A DNA stretch of 64,000 nucleotides, taken from CBDCZI01 sp965224495 (lineage in GTDB: Bacteria > Bacteroidota > Bacteroidia > Cytophagales > JAAEPT01). The stretch is taken from contig CBDCZI010000021.1 in assembly GCA_965224495.1 (NCBI GenBank), positions 1 to 64,000 on the forward strand. The letters run 5' to 3'. This document shows, piece after piece, positions 1 through 8,525 of the stretch (position 1 is its first letter; each line of letters opens with the position of its first letter). The notes below the pieces were generated by a model, which worked only from the letters and a program-made list of their open reading frames with translations, was not told the DNA's origin and searched no databases. The position numbers and the translations under genes were made by a program.

Positions 1-1218
1 GGTAAGCTTTTTTGTGTAGCAATCCTTTAAGTCATTTGATTGGAAGTGTAAATCAATTACTTTGTTGGTGATTTTTTCAGCCATTTTTCTAAAACCAGTC
101 AATTTACCACCAGCGATAGTTAATAAGCCATTGTCCTCTTCAAAAATATCGTGTTTTCTTGATATTTCAGAAGGCTTTTTACCTTTTTCGTAAATCAATG
201 GACGCACACCAACCCAACGGCTTAAAATGTCATTTTCTTCTAAATTTAGGTGAGGAAACATGTTGTTTACTGCCTTCATTAAGTAGGTAATATCTTCTTG
301 TGTTACTGTTAGGTCTTTGATGTCTCCTTTGTAAAATGTATCTGTAGTTCCTAAATAGGTGCAGTTTTCATCAGGAATAGCGAAAACCATTCGTTTATCT
401 GGTGTGTCAAAATAGACGGCTTCTGATAGGGGTAAACGTTCGTTTGGAAAGACTAAATGCACTCCTTTCGAAGGGCTCATTCTTTTTGTGATATTGTTTT
501 TAGAATTGTTAAATTGGTCTGCCCAAGCACCAGTAGCATTGATCACGCATTTTGCTTTTACAGTAATTTTTTCATTTGTGAAAAAATCTTCCGCCACAAT
601 ACCATTAACTTTTCCGTTTTCAGTTAATAACTTAGTAACCTTTGTTTGGTTAATCGCTTTTCCTCCTAGCTCGACACCTTTTTTGATGTTTTCTATTGTC
701 AAACGAGCATCGTTTGTTTGAAACTCATAATATTGAATTCCACCTAACAAATCTTCTGATTTAATAAACGGAATGGAAGCCTTGATTTCGTCTTTTGAGT
801 GACTGATGTGTCTGAATTTTTTCGGCACTTTAGCCAAACGTTCATAAATCCACAAAGCCAAACCTAATTGAAACTTAGAAAAATTACCTCCTTTAACTGC
901 AGGGACAACTACTTTTTTAGGGTAAGTAAGGTGTCTTGCAATGTGTTGTACGATTGTTCTTTCTTTTCCTGTATCGCTAACCACCTTAAATTGCCACTGT
1001 TTCAAATACCTCAGTCCTCCGTGTATTAAGCGTGTTGAACGAGATGAAGTCCCTTCTGAAAAATCTTGTTTTTCGATCAGACAACATGACAAACCACGGG
1101 ATTGTGCATCGACTAAAATTCCAGCACCAGTAATTCCGCCACCGATAATTAATAAATCAAATTCTTGTTCTTGAATAGACTTTAAAGTCGCTGTACGGTT
1201 GGAAGAAGAGAATTTCAT
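1..1218 (-). CDS. glpD: glycerol-3-phosphate dehydrogenase, 5' part (runs off window)
   Basis: FAD-dependent oxidation of glycerol-3-phosphate to dihydroxyacetone phosphate, normally at the inner face of the cytoplasmic membrane. Reading the minus strand from ATG at 1218 gives 406 codons with no stop before the window edge. The N-terminus has the FAD Rossmann motif IIGGGITGAG, followed by the family motifs SRGLSCCLIEK, GTSSRSTRLIHGGLRYL and, later, NATGAWAD. The last part visible contains TIAGGKLTGFRKMA, typical of the GlpD substrate domain. The remaining C-terminus (expected 100 or more residues) lies outside the window. No neighbour on the glycerol pathway is visible here. Confidence in the family is high; the end is unknown. 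Confidence 0.93.
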   Translation of the reverse strand, partial: MKFSSSNRTATLKSIQEQEFDLLIIGGGITGAGILVDAQSRGLSCCLIEKQDFSEGTSSRSTRLIHGGLRYLKQWQFKVVSDTGKERTIVQHIARHLTYPKKVVVPAVKGGNFSKFQLGLALWIYERLAKVPKKFRHISHSKDEIKASIPFIKSEDLLGGIQYYEFQTNDARLTIENIKKGVELGGKAINQTKVTKLLTENGKVNGIVAEDFFTNEKITVKAKCVINATGAWADQFNNSKNNITKRMSPSKGVHLVFPNERLPLSEAVYFDTPDKRMVFAIPDENCTYLGTTDTFYKGDIKDLTVTQEDITYLMKAVNNMFPHLNLEENDILSRWVGVRPLIYEKGKKPSEISRKHDIFEEDNGLLTIAGGKLTGFRKMAEKITNKVIDLHFQSNDLKDCYTKKLT

Positions 1219-1320
1219 AACAGTTATTTTAAAATAGTTTCAGTCACAAATTTAAGTACAATTGTGCGTTAAACTTAGTATTTTTTCATTTTTAAGAAAA
1301 TGATTAAATAGATATAGAAT

Positions 1321-1419
1321 ATGAAGAGTCTAGTGATAGGAGGTTTAGTGTTTCTGTTAACCGTGTCAGTTTCTTGTGAAAAGAAAGAAGGAAGCAGAAA
1401 AGAAAGTCATTCTCTTTGA
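1321..1419 (+). pseudogene. lipoprotein gene fragment truncated by the IS3 remnant
   Basis: A 32-codon frame begins with a convincing lipoprotein signal peptide: MKSLVIGG, a hydrophobic stretch, then the lipobox SVSC followed by EKKEG. From roughly 1385 the DNA instead reads, in another frame, as the middle of an IS3 OrfA, so the lipoprotein frame runs into the element and stops at 1417-1419. I infer that a lipoprotein gene was interrupted and its remainder lost. No continuation was seen on the far side of the element (2435-2671). Confidence 0.5.
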
Positions 1420-1522
1420 TATGATGATTAAGATAGCTGAAGAAGAGTTTAAAATTCCTATTAGAAAAAAGTACTCTCCCGAACAATCAACCAATTCAAA
1501 GAAGAAAAACAAGAAAGCCTAA
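1388..1522 (+). pseudogene. IS3 OrfA, C-terminal remnant
   Basis: Frame 2 reads KEAEKKVILFDMMIKIAEE and then EFKIPIRKKYSPEQS up to the TAA at 1520-1522. This is the coiled-coil tail typical of Bacteroidota IS3 OrfA proteins, which normally have an N-terminal helix-turn-helix region that is absent here. The heptamer AAAAAAG (1465-1471) falls in X XXY YYZ register within the RKK codons, so a -1 slip would continue into OrfB as in intact elements. No start codon of its own is expected. The 5' boundary is approximate. Confidence 0.6.
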
Positions 1523-2386
1523 CAGCTACTTGTGAATTGTTCGGGATAGGTAGAGAAGTTTACTATAGGTCAATTAAAACTCAAAAAGTAAGCCGAGAAA
1601 CTGCCACCAAAGTCATTGAAATCGTACGTAAGGTTCGTTTAAGACAGCCGAAGGTTGGTACGAGAAAGCTCTATAATATGTGTCTTGTCGAATTTAAAGC
1701 ACTAAAAGTAGGTAGAGATAGGTTGTTCAAAATACTTAAAGCTAATCATATGTTAATAAAACCAAAGCGTCAATATCATATCACCACTGATTCACACCAT
1801 CGTTTCCATAAACATAAAAATATAGTGATTGACTATCCTTCGACCTGAGCAAGTTTGGGTCTCTGACATCACTTATATAGGAGAGAGAAGCAACCCTATG
1901 TATTTAGCATTAGTGACGGATGCTTATTCGAAAAAGATAATGGGTTATGATGTCTCTGATACTTTAAATGCTTCTGGCTCTATTAGAGCCTTAGAAATGG
2001 CGATTAACCAACGAAAGTATCTTAGTGAAGATTTAATTCATCATTCAGATAGAGGGTTACAATATTGTGGTAATGATTATCAAGAAGTACTACAAGAGTG
2101 TAATATTAAATGCAGTATGACAGAAAAATATGCCCCCTATGAAAACGCTGTTGCAGAACGAATAAATGGTATATTAAAACAGGAGTTTATACTGGGGGTG
2201 AAACTTAAGGATATCTATTTAATGACAAAATTGATAGATGAGTCTATTCTTAGTTATAACCAAGAGCGCCTTCATTATTCTAACTACTACAAAACTCCAG
2301 AGGAGATGCATCAACAGAGAAAAATAAAAATGAGAACTTATAAAAACAGTAAAAATAGCATCACTGTTTCCAATGATGCTATCTAA
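1471..2386 (+). pseudogene. IS3 OrfB transposase with internal frameshift
   Basis: DDE integrase-type transposase. From the slippage point the frame reads through SLTATCELFGIGREVYY to IDYP at about 1839, then hits TGA. The next frame continues as RPEQVWVSDITYIGE to the stop at 2386. Catalytic residues are all visible: D in WVSDITYI, D in HHSDRGLQY and E in NAVAERINGILKQE. One extra T at 1839-1840 (CCT-T-CGA) explains the shift, so this reads as one ancestral gene cut in two. The C-terminal half has a possible TTG start at 1829, but it would lack the N-terminal domain. Confidence 0.82.
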
Positions 2387-2407
2387 TTAATTATTATACT
2401 TGTAAAA

Positions 2408-2434
2408 TATGTAACGCTATTTCAGGACGAGACA
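2408..2434 (+). repeat. putative IS3 right inverted-repeat end
   Basis: The sequence GCTATTTCAGGACGAGACA closes at 2434, 48 bases after the OrfB stop. IS3 ends finish in CA, and similar CAGGACGA termini are what I recall for Bacteroidota members. The partner left end is not present in the window, so the boundary is inferred from one side only. Confidence 0.4.
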
Positions 2435-2671
2435 TTAAAATTTTAGATTACTTTAAAAGAGTGTTATTCAAGTAAGTGAAAGGTCACAAGAGGAGGGATG
2501 ATAAAATACAGTTTAATATTTGACGCTTGTTTGTTGAAAAATGGAAATTAAAGCGTTATTTTTGAAGATTGAAAAGTAATACAGCGAACAATAAGTAGTG
2601 ACGTGATTTTACTTTTTTTAAACGGAAATATTAAGAAAGGGCAATTGCCTGATAAACATTAAGATATAGAT

Positions 2672-4255
2672 ATGGCTGAAATCGTACAAATGCCAAAGAT
2701 GAGCGATACAATGGAAGAAGGGACTATCGCTGTCTGGCATAAAAAAGTTGGAGACACAGTAGAGTCGGGTGAGTTGATGGCTGAAATCGAAACGGATAAG
2801 GCTACAATGGAATACGAATCATACAATGATGGTGTCGTGTTGTATTTAGGAGCTGCCGAAGGAGAAGCTGTAGTTGTTAATGGTGTTTTAGCGATTGTAG
2901 GAGAGGCAGGAGAAGATTTCTCTGCTTTATTAGCAAGTGCGACAGGAGCTAGTGCTCCCGTAACTGAGGTTACAGAAGTCGTTGCAGCACCTGTTGCCGA
3001 AGCGGTAGACGTTTCAGGTATAAATGCTGAACTTGTTCGTATGCCAAAAATGAGCGATACGATGGAGGAAGGTACGATTGCTGTTTGGCATAAAAAAGTT
3101 GGTGATACAGTGGAATCTGGCGAATTGATGGCTGAGGTTGAAACGGATAAAGCAACAATGGAATACGAATCATACAATGATGGTGTCGTATTGTATTTAG
3201 GAGTTGAAGAAGGTGGGGCAGTAGCTGTTGATGGCGTAATGGCTATCGTTGGTGAAGCAGGAGCTGATTTTGAAACTTTATTGAAAGCAGAAAGTGCAGT
3301 AGTAGCACCCGTAGCTGAAGCACCAAAGGTAGAAGTACCAAAAGCACCTGTTAGTACACCAGCAGTTGTTGCTCCAGTAGTTACAGCATCGGCTTCAAAC
3401 GAAAGAGTGAAAGCATCTCCATTGGCTAAGAAATTAGCTTCGGATAAAGGGTTTGATATTTCTCAAATAAAAGGAACAGGACCAAATGGTCGCGTGATAA
3501 AAGTAGATGTTGAAGGGTTTACACCATCAGCAGCTGCAGCGACGGCTAGTCAAGCGGTTTCTGTTATGGGACAAGAGTCTTTTGAAGACATGAAATTGAC
3601 TCAAATGAGAAAAGTAATTGCTCGTCGTCTTTCGGAAAGTAAATTTAGCGCACCTCATTTCTATATCACAATGGATATTGATATGGATAACGCAATAGCT
3701 TCTCGTAAGAGTATGAATACAATGGAAGACGTCAAAGTTTCTTTCAATGACTTAGTGGTGAAAGCTACGGCAGGAGCATTGAAAAAGCATCCTGGTGTTA
3801 ACTCAATGTGGTTGGGAGATAAAATAAGAATCAATCATCATGTACATGTTGGTGTAGCTATTGCTACAGCAGACGGGTTGTTTGTTCCGAAATTACCTTT
3901 TACCGATTCAATGTCTCTTTCGCAGATTTCTGCGTCAGTAAGAGAGTTGGCTGGAAAGGCAAAAAATAATAAATTAACACCTGCAGAAATGGAAGGTTCT
4001 ACTTTCACTATTTCTAACTTAGGTATGTTTGGTATTGAAGAGTTTACTGCAATTGTAAACCCTCCATCGACTTGTATTTTAGCAATTGGTGGGATTAAAC
4101 AAGTTCCTGTTGTGAAAAATGGAGAGGTTGTTCCTGGTAACGTAATGAAAGTAACACTTTCTTGCGATCACAGAGCAGTTGATGGAGCAGTAGGCGCATC
4201 GTTCTTACAAACTTTTAAAGAATTGTTAGAAGACCCAATTAGATTATTAGTTTAA
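2672..4255 (+). CDS. pdhC: pyruvate dehydrogenase complex E2, dihydrolipoamide acetyltransferase
   Basis: Transfers the acetyl group from lipoamide to CoA in the pyruvate dehydrogenase complex. The 527 residues run as two lipoyl domains (about 1-80 and 120-200), each with the lipoylation motif ETDKATMEYES. An Ala/Pro/Val linker, a peripheral-subunit-binding domain (about 245-285, SPLAKKLASDKGF and GTGPNGRVIK) and the catalytic acyltransferase domain follow. The last has the active-site motif SCDHRAVDG near the C-terminus. The two lipoyl domains are almost identical in protein and close in DNA. The E1 genes usually found nearby are not in the window; an IS3 remnant lies upstream. Two terminators follow. 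Confidence 0.96.
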   Translation: MAEIVQMPKMSDTMEEGTIAVWHKKVGDTVESGELMAEIETDKATMEYESYNDGVVLYLGAAEGEAVVVNGVLAIVGEAGEDFSALLASATGASAPVTEVTEVVAAPVAEAVDVSGINAELVRMPKMSDTMEEGTIAVWHKKVGDTVESGELMAEVETDKATMEYESYNDGVVLYLGVEEGGAVAVDGVMAIVGEAGADFETLLKAESAVVAPVAEAPKVEVPKAPVSTPAVVAPVVTASASNERVKASPLAKKLASDKGFDISQIKGTGPNGRVIKVDVEGFTPSAAAATASQAVSVMGQESFEDMKLTQMRKVIARRLSESKFSAPHFYITMDIDMDNAIASRKSMNTMEDVKVSFNDLVVKATAGALKKHPGVNSMWLGDKIRINHHVHVGVAIATADGLFVPKLPFTDSMSLSQISASVRELAGKAKNNKLTPAEMEGSTFTISNLGMFGIEEFTAIVNPPSTCILAIGGIKQVPVVKNGEVVPGNVMKVTLSCDHRAVDGAVGASFLQTFKELLEDPIRLLV

Positions 4256-4275
4256 TTGAAGTCGATTTAACACAA

Positions 4276-4309
4276 AACCTACAAGTACTTGTTGCTTGTA
4301 GGTTTTTTT
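4276..4309 (+). terminator. terminator of pdhC
   Basis: A perfect 10-bp stem (AACCTACAAG with CTTGTAGGTT) encloses a 9-base loop and is followed by a run of seven Ts, 20 bases after the pdhC stop. Confidence 0.85.
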
Positions 4310-4324
4310 GTGGACTATAAAGAA

Positions 4325-4362
4325 CAAAAAAAAGCCACTTCATTTTGAAGTGGCTTTTTTTT
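4325..4362. terminator. bidirectional terminator
   Basis: The stem AAGCCACTTCA/TGAAGTGGCTT is flanked by A and T runs on both sides. It therefore works as a terminator on either strand between the convergent pdhC and the gene ending at 4382. Confidence 0.85.
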
Positions 4363-4381
4363 AAGACAAACCTAACTAACC

Positions 4382-5269
4382 TTATGTACTAACAAATCGG
4401 TCAGATAAATAAGTTGTCCAATCACTGTCTGCTTTGTGTTCTTGACAAGCTGAAATGAAATCTTCAAAACGAATAGCTTTAAATCTATCTTTAGGGTTGA
4501 TTAATAAAGCAGCGTAATCTTTACAAGTTTGTGTAAAACGAGCATTTCCTTCAGGTGAAATTACCAATGAAGTAAAACGGCTGTATTTTTCGGCATCTTT
4601 AAACAAGATACGTTCACCTAAAAGTTGAGTTTTCCAAAGTTGGCGGAAAGTGTCATCAGCTAATGATCCAATTGTTTCTACTTCAAAAATACCACAATTA
4701 GTAGTCACTAAGTTGTACCTCGATTTAGCATCTTTTAAAGCCAAGGCTTCTTTCGAATTAGCTTTCAGCTTAAAATTATTTTCTGTGTAATTGATAGAAA
4801 TCCCTAAGACGCAATTTTTCTTCAAAATATCGGTGTATTCAACAAATACATCAAATACAGTCTCATCATCAAGGTACCTATTGGTAGGAGATGGCGCATA
4901 GGCAAAATCAATTTTGCTAATGGTATCTATTTTGGTAACTAAAAATTGATTAAGAACTACTTGAGCTAGTTTCAAATCCTTTTTTAAAGGAGCAAAGAAA
5001 TTAAAAGCAACAGACCCGCTGTTTAACATGTTGGCATAAACTACCTTGTCGTAGTCAGGGAAACGATTTGTCACTTCTTTAAAAGTGTCTTTATAGAAAT
5101 TTAATCCTTTTTCAGCATCTGATTTCGTTAAATAATTACCGAAAACATCGTATGTTACATCTAAGACTTCAGCTCTGTATGTTGATTGTTGCAACCTTGC
5201 TTTAGCTAAAAAACCTGAGCGATCTCTGACTTTATCTTTTGAATATTGTTTACCTATTTCTTGTCCCAT
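4382..5269 (-). CDS. PGN_0703-like putative restriction-endonuclease-fold protein
   Basis: A 295-residue protein that I recognise by overall pattern as similar to the PGN_0703 family (a PD-(D/E)XK nuclease fold found in Bacteroidota). Matching features are the early RLQQSTYRAEVL, KGLNFYKDTF, YANMLNSGSVAFNFFAPL and then IDFAYAPSPTNRYLDDETVFDVFVEY. In the segment expected to supply the catalytic E-x-K, this protein reads GISINYTEN, with S and N where I expect E and K, so nuclease activity is doubtful. No methylase or other restriction partner is adjacent. ATG at 5269 is preferred over the upstream TTG at 5296, which lies inside the promoter box. It is convergent with pdhC. Confidence 0.6.
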   Translation of the reverse strand: MGQEIGKQYSKDKVRDRSGFLAKARLQQSTYRAEVLDVTYDVFGNYLTKSDAEKGLNFYKDTFKEVTNRFPDYDKVVYANMLNSGSVAFNFFAPLKKDLKLAQVVLNQFLVTKIDTISKIDFAYAPSPTNRYLDDETVFDVFVEYTDILKKNCVLGISINYTENNFKLKANSKEALALKDAKSRYNLVTTNCGIFEVETIGSLADDTFRQLWKTQLLGERILFKDAEKYSRFTSLVISPEGNARFTQTCKDYAALLINPKDRFKAIRFEDFISACQEHKADSDWTTYLSDRFVST

Positions 5270-5293
5270 AATTGTCTTGAAAAAACGTAAATA

Positions 5294-5301
5294 CAAAGGT
5301 A
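5294..5301 (-). promoter_or_regulatory. -7 box TACCTTTG
   Basis: An exact TAnnTTTG match on the minus strand, 24 bases before the ATG at 5269. This is the Bacteroidota primary-sigma -7 element; a -33 TTTG was not clear. Confidence 0.6.
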
Positions 5302-5371
5302 TTAAATAAAAAAGTTAGAATAGCCCTCTTTAATAGATTGATTGGTATTTAATTTTATTAAAAGTGTTGAA

Positions 5372-6877
5372 TTAGACTTTGTTCAACATTTTCATCGTTG
5401 CCATTACAGCAGCTGCTTGTTGATCACTTTCTAACCCTCTTGTTTTAAACTCTAAACCATTACCATTTTCCCAAGTGATAATCGTTTCTACCAAAGCGTC
5501 AGTTCTACCTCCTGGTGGAATAGTGATTTTGTAATTTTTCAACACCGGGAGTGTAACACCAAAAGAAGAATATACGGCTGATACAGCCTTCATAAATGCA
5601 TCGTATTGACCATCTCCAGTAGCTGTTTCTTCAAATTCTTTTCCGTCAATACTTATTTTTACTGTTGTAACAGGCTTTAAGTTGTGTACGTGAATAGAGT
5701 AGTAGTTTAATAATTTCACTTTCTCTGTCGCTATATCGCTACCGATTACATCAGAAATGATATAAGGTAAATCATCTTTGGTGATACTTGCTTTTTTGTC
5801 ACCTAATTCGACAACACGTTGCGTTACTTTCGCCATGTTTTCAGGAGAAAGAACAATACCTAAATCTTCTAAATTCTTTTTAACACTTGCTTTTCCTGAA
5901 GTTTTGCCTAAAGCGTACTCCATCTTTCTCCCAAAACGCTCGGGAGCAAGTTTGTTTCTATATAAATCACCTTTTTCATCACCGTCTGCATGTACGCCAC
6001 AAGCTTGTGTAAATACATAGTCTCCAACCAATGGTTTGTTTTGAGGTGTGCTGATTCCTGAAAACACTTCGACCATACGAGAAACGTGGTTGAGCGTTTT
6101 TTCATCTACATTGGTTTCAAAATATAAATGATCGTGTAAACCGATAACACTTGCCAAAGGCGTGTTTCCTGTACGTTCTCCTAAACCGTTGACCGTACAG
6201 TGTAAGCCGTTGATTCCAGCTTTTATAGCAGCAAAAGTGTTGCCTACAGCCAAGTCATAATCATTATGAAGATGTGAATCAAAGTGTAAGTTGGGGTATT
6301 TGTCTTTTACTTCGTTTAAAAATAAAGTAATTGTATCAGGGTTAAGAATACCTAAGGTGTCAGGCAACATAAACCTTTTTATCGTTGTGTCTTTTAATGC
6401 GTCAAGCATATAGAAAACAAATTCTTTCGAATTTATCATTCCGTTAGACCAATCTTCTAAATAAATATTCGTTTCTATGCCGAGTTCTTTTGCTTGTGCA
6501 AGAGATTTTTTTATGTCTGAGATATGTTCGTCAGGTGTTTTCTTGAGTTGTCCTTCTAAATGATTGAGAGAGCCTTTTGTTAATAAATTGATGACTTTAC
6601 CACCAGCCTGATTTATCCACTCTAAGGATTTACCACCATCAACAAAACCGAGAATTTCAATTTTATTAAGAACACCATTTTCTTTAGCCCAACCAGTAAT
6701 GCGTTTTACGGCATCTCTTTCGCCATCGGAAATACGAGCTGAAGCCACTTCGATACGGTCAACTTTTACTTCTTTAAGCAAAATCTTTGCAAGATTCAAT
6801 TTTTCGGCTGCAGTATAAGCAACTCCTGATGTCTGTTCGCCATCACGGAGCGTAGTATCCATTATCTCAATTCTCAT
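5372..6877 (-). CDS. 2-isopropylmalate/citramalate synthase family protein
   Basis: DRE-TIM metallolyase that condenses acetyl-CoA with a 2-oxoacid. The N-terminus has the signature MDTTLRDGEQTSGV, including the catalytic DRE-type arginine. The metal-binding HxH lies in DSHLHNDYDLAVGN, with GLGERTGNTPL after it. About residues 370-501 form a LeuA-type dimerisation/allosteric domain (TATGDGQYDAFMKAV). The 501-residue length suits the family. No leu or ilv genes are near, so the substrate (2-oxoisovalerate, pyruvate or another oxoacid) cannot be assigned from context. I leave the symbol blank because LeuA, CimA and related paralogs cannot be separated by eye. Confidence 0.85.
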   Translation of the reverse strand: MRIEIMDTTLRDGEQTSGVAYTAAEKLNLAKILLKEVKVDRIEVASARISDGERDAVKRITGWAKENGVLNKIEILGFVDGGKSLEWINQAGGKVINLLTKGSLNHLEGQLKKTPDEHISDIKKSLAQAKELGIETNIYLEDWSNGMINSKEFVFYMLDALKDTTIKRFMLPDTLGILNPDTITLFLNEVKDKYPNLHFDSHLHNDYDLAVGNTFAAIKAGINGLHCTVNGLGERTGNTPLASVIGLHDHLYFETNVDEKTLNHVSRMVEVFSGISTPQNKPLVGDYVFTQACGVHADGDEKGDLYRNKLAPERFGRKMEYALGKTSGKASVKKNLEDLGIVLSPENMAKVTQRVVELGDKKASITKDDLPYIISDVIGSDIATEKVKLLNYYSIHVHNLKPVTTVKISIDGKEFEETATGDGQYDAFMKAVSAVYSSFGVTLPVLKNYKITIPPGGRTDALVETIITWENGNGLEFKTRGLESDQQAAAVMATMKMLNKV

Positions 6878-6934
6878 AAAACAAAAATAACTATTTATAG
6901 CTTACTAAAAGCATTTAGTTTATGGATTTTGGTT

Positions 6935-8434
6935 TTAATCCGTGATTTTGAAGCCTAAAACAACGACATCATCGATTTGTTTCAAATTACCTTTCCAATT
7001 TTGAAATTCATTATGTAAAAACGTATGTTGCTCTTGCATCGGTAAATGATGAATGGCCAGTAATGTGTTTTTTAATTTTTTGGTCATAAACTTCTTTCCT
7101 TCGGGTCCTCCAAACTGATCGACGTAACCGTCGGAGAATAGGTAGATGCAATCCTCTTTTTGTAATTGAATTTCGTGTGTATCGAAACCTTCAAAATAAT
7201 GGTCTATTCGACTGTCTCCAATAGAAAACCGTGTACCTTTTGTTTCTAATAATTCACCCTTTCGGATAATAAATAGCGGTCTGTAGGCTCCTGCGTATTT
7301 CAAGATCATCAGCTCTTTATTGATGCAACAAAGAGCGATGTCCATTCCGTCTTTTGTTTTTCTGTCAATTTGAAATGCTTTTTTTATACCGTTATCTACT
7401 TCTGTCAGTACTCTACCAGGATTAATTCGTTGGTTAGATTTTATTTGTTCGTTGAGTAACGAAATACTAATCATAGACATCATTGCACCAGGTACACCGT
7501 GTCCTGTACAGTCAGCTGCCGCTAAATAGATATTTCCATTGGTTTGTTTTGAGAAATAATAGAAATCACCACTAATCAAATCTTTTGGAGTGTAGAGCAC
7601 AAAAGATTCAGGAAACTCTTTTATCATATCCTTTTTAGAGGGTAAGATACTTTCTTGAATACGTTGTGCGTAATTGATACTGGAAGTAATTAACTGGTTC
7701 TTTTGTTTAACAAGTTCGTGTTGTTCTTCAATCTCTTGTTGGGTTTTTTCATCTTCTTTCAAAAACTTAATAATTGTTCGGATGATAAGCCCCCCTAACA
7801 AAAGAAGAAATAAAGAGAGATAAGCAACTTGTTTTAAAACAGTTTCTCGTGCGTCTCTTATGAATTGATCAAAAGGTAAATCTACTTGTACAATAGATAT
7901 TACATTTCCGTTAGTGTTTTTGATAGGTGCTAAAGACGATAGCCAATGTCCGTGTTTGTCAACGTAAGGACCAAAGTGTCCGCCTTTCATATATAGTTCG
8001 TGGTATTCTTCTGGATGGGTTTTGTATTGATGAAAGTAATACGGTTTGGTAGCTGATGATATACCGAAAAAATATTCGCATGTTCTTTCATTGAATGAAA
8101 TCGTGTAGATGTCAGATTTTAAATTGTTAAATTGTCTGATTTCTCTCATCTTTTCGGAGTACTTTTTATATACAGCCACTTGTTTATTGGTTGAAATGGC
8201 ATCTTCCCCTTTGTGGGTTGTGATTAGATATTCCAGTTCATCACCATCAATGACAGAGGCTAGTGTGTTAGCTATTGCTGTAAGCTTTGCGTTCTCGCTG
8301 TCACTATAGGAATCTATTTTTAAATGATAAAATGAAAAAGCATAGATAATTAATAATAGCGCATAGGCTAGCAGGACAAGGAAAAGTACACGAGTAACCC
8401 CATTTTTTAAGACAGATTTAAAATCAACGCTCAT
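6935..8434 (-). CDS. membrane-anchored SpoIIE-family serine phosphatase (copy 1)
   Basis: A 499-residue sensor-phosphatase. A transmembrane helix at about 14-36 and a second at about 200-220 enclose a periplasmic sensor segment (HFGPYVDKHGHWLSSLAPI, then VQVDLPFD) resembling a PAS/Cache-type domain. A short coiled coil and the line SINYAQRIQESILPS lead into a SpoIIE/PP2C domain with FVLYTPKDLISGDFYYF, AADCTGHGVPGAMMS and LFSDGYVDQFGG, which carry the metal-binding aspartates. Such proteins dephosphorylate STAS-type anti-sigma antagonists. A lone STAS protein is encoded at 27877. It lies 91 bases downstream of its paralog on the same strand. Confidence 0.9.
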   Translation of the reverse strand: MSVDFKSVLKNGVTRVLFLVLLAYALLLIIYAFSFYHLKIDSYSDSENAKLTAIANTLASVIDGDELEYLITTHKGEDAISTNKQVAVYKKYSEKMREIRQFNNLKSDIYTISFNERTCEYFFGISSATKPYYFHQYKTHPEEYHELYMKGGHFGPYVDKHGHWLSSLAPIKNTNGNVISIVQVDLPFDQFIRDARETVLKQVAYLSLFLLLLGGLIIRTIIKFLKEDEKTQQEIEEQHELVKQKNQLITSSINYAQRIQESILPSKKDMIKEFPESFVLYTPKDLISGDFYYFSKQTNGNIYLAAADCTGHGVPGAMMSMISISLLNEQIKSNQRINPGRVLTEVDNGIKKAFQIDRKTKDGMDIALCCINKELMILKYAGAYRPLFIIRKGELLETKGTRFSIGDSRIDHYFEGFDTHEIQLQKEDCIYLFSDGYVDQFGGPEGKKFMTKKLKNTLLAIHHLPMQEQHTFLHNEFQNWKGNLKQIDDVVVLGFKITD

Positions 8435-8525
8435 AACTATAGTGGTAAAAATGTTAAAACATTTTTAAATGTAATAAATAGTAAAGAAGAATAATGTCGC
8501 TTATAAGACAGAGTGAAGTGAAAGG

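Larger units (their letters stand above)
1388..2434 (+). mobile_element. IS3-family insertion sequence remnant (left end missing)
   Basis: The segment holds the C-terminal third of OrfA, a frameshifted OrfB, and a plausible right terminus ending in CAGGACGAGACA at 2434. The OrfA/OrfB arrangement is the IS3 layout: OrfB lies in the -1 frame relative to OrfA, and an A AAA AAG slippery heptamer sits in register at 1465-1471. The left end and most of OrfA are missing, because the upstream sequence is a lipoprotein signal peptide. A second lesion inside OrfB makes the copy inactive. It sits directly upstream of pdhC, where it may have altered the upstream context of that gene. Confidence 0.8.

Noticed and set aside
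488..1174. Plus-strand frames of 77 codons each
   Set aside because: They lie antisense within the glpD reading frame, which has full family motifs on the minus strand.
1465..1471. Programmed frameshifting as an explanation for the second orfB break at 1839
   Set aside because: The A AAA AAG site explains only the OrfA-OrfB junction; IS3 elements do not need a second shift inside OrfB, so that one is taken as a lesion.
5270..5296. Upstream TTG start for the gene at 4382
   Set aside because: The TTG lies inside the TACCTTTG promoter box, so the ATG at 5269 is the better start.
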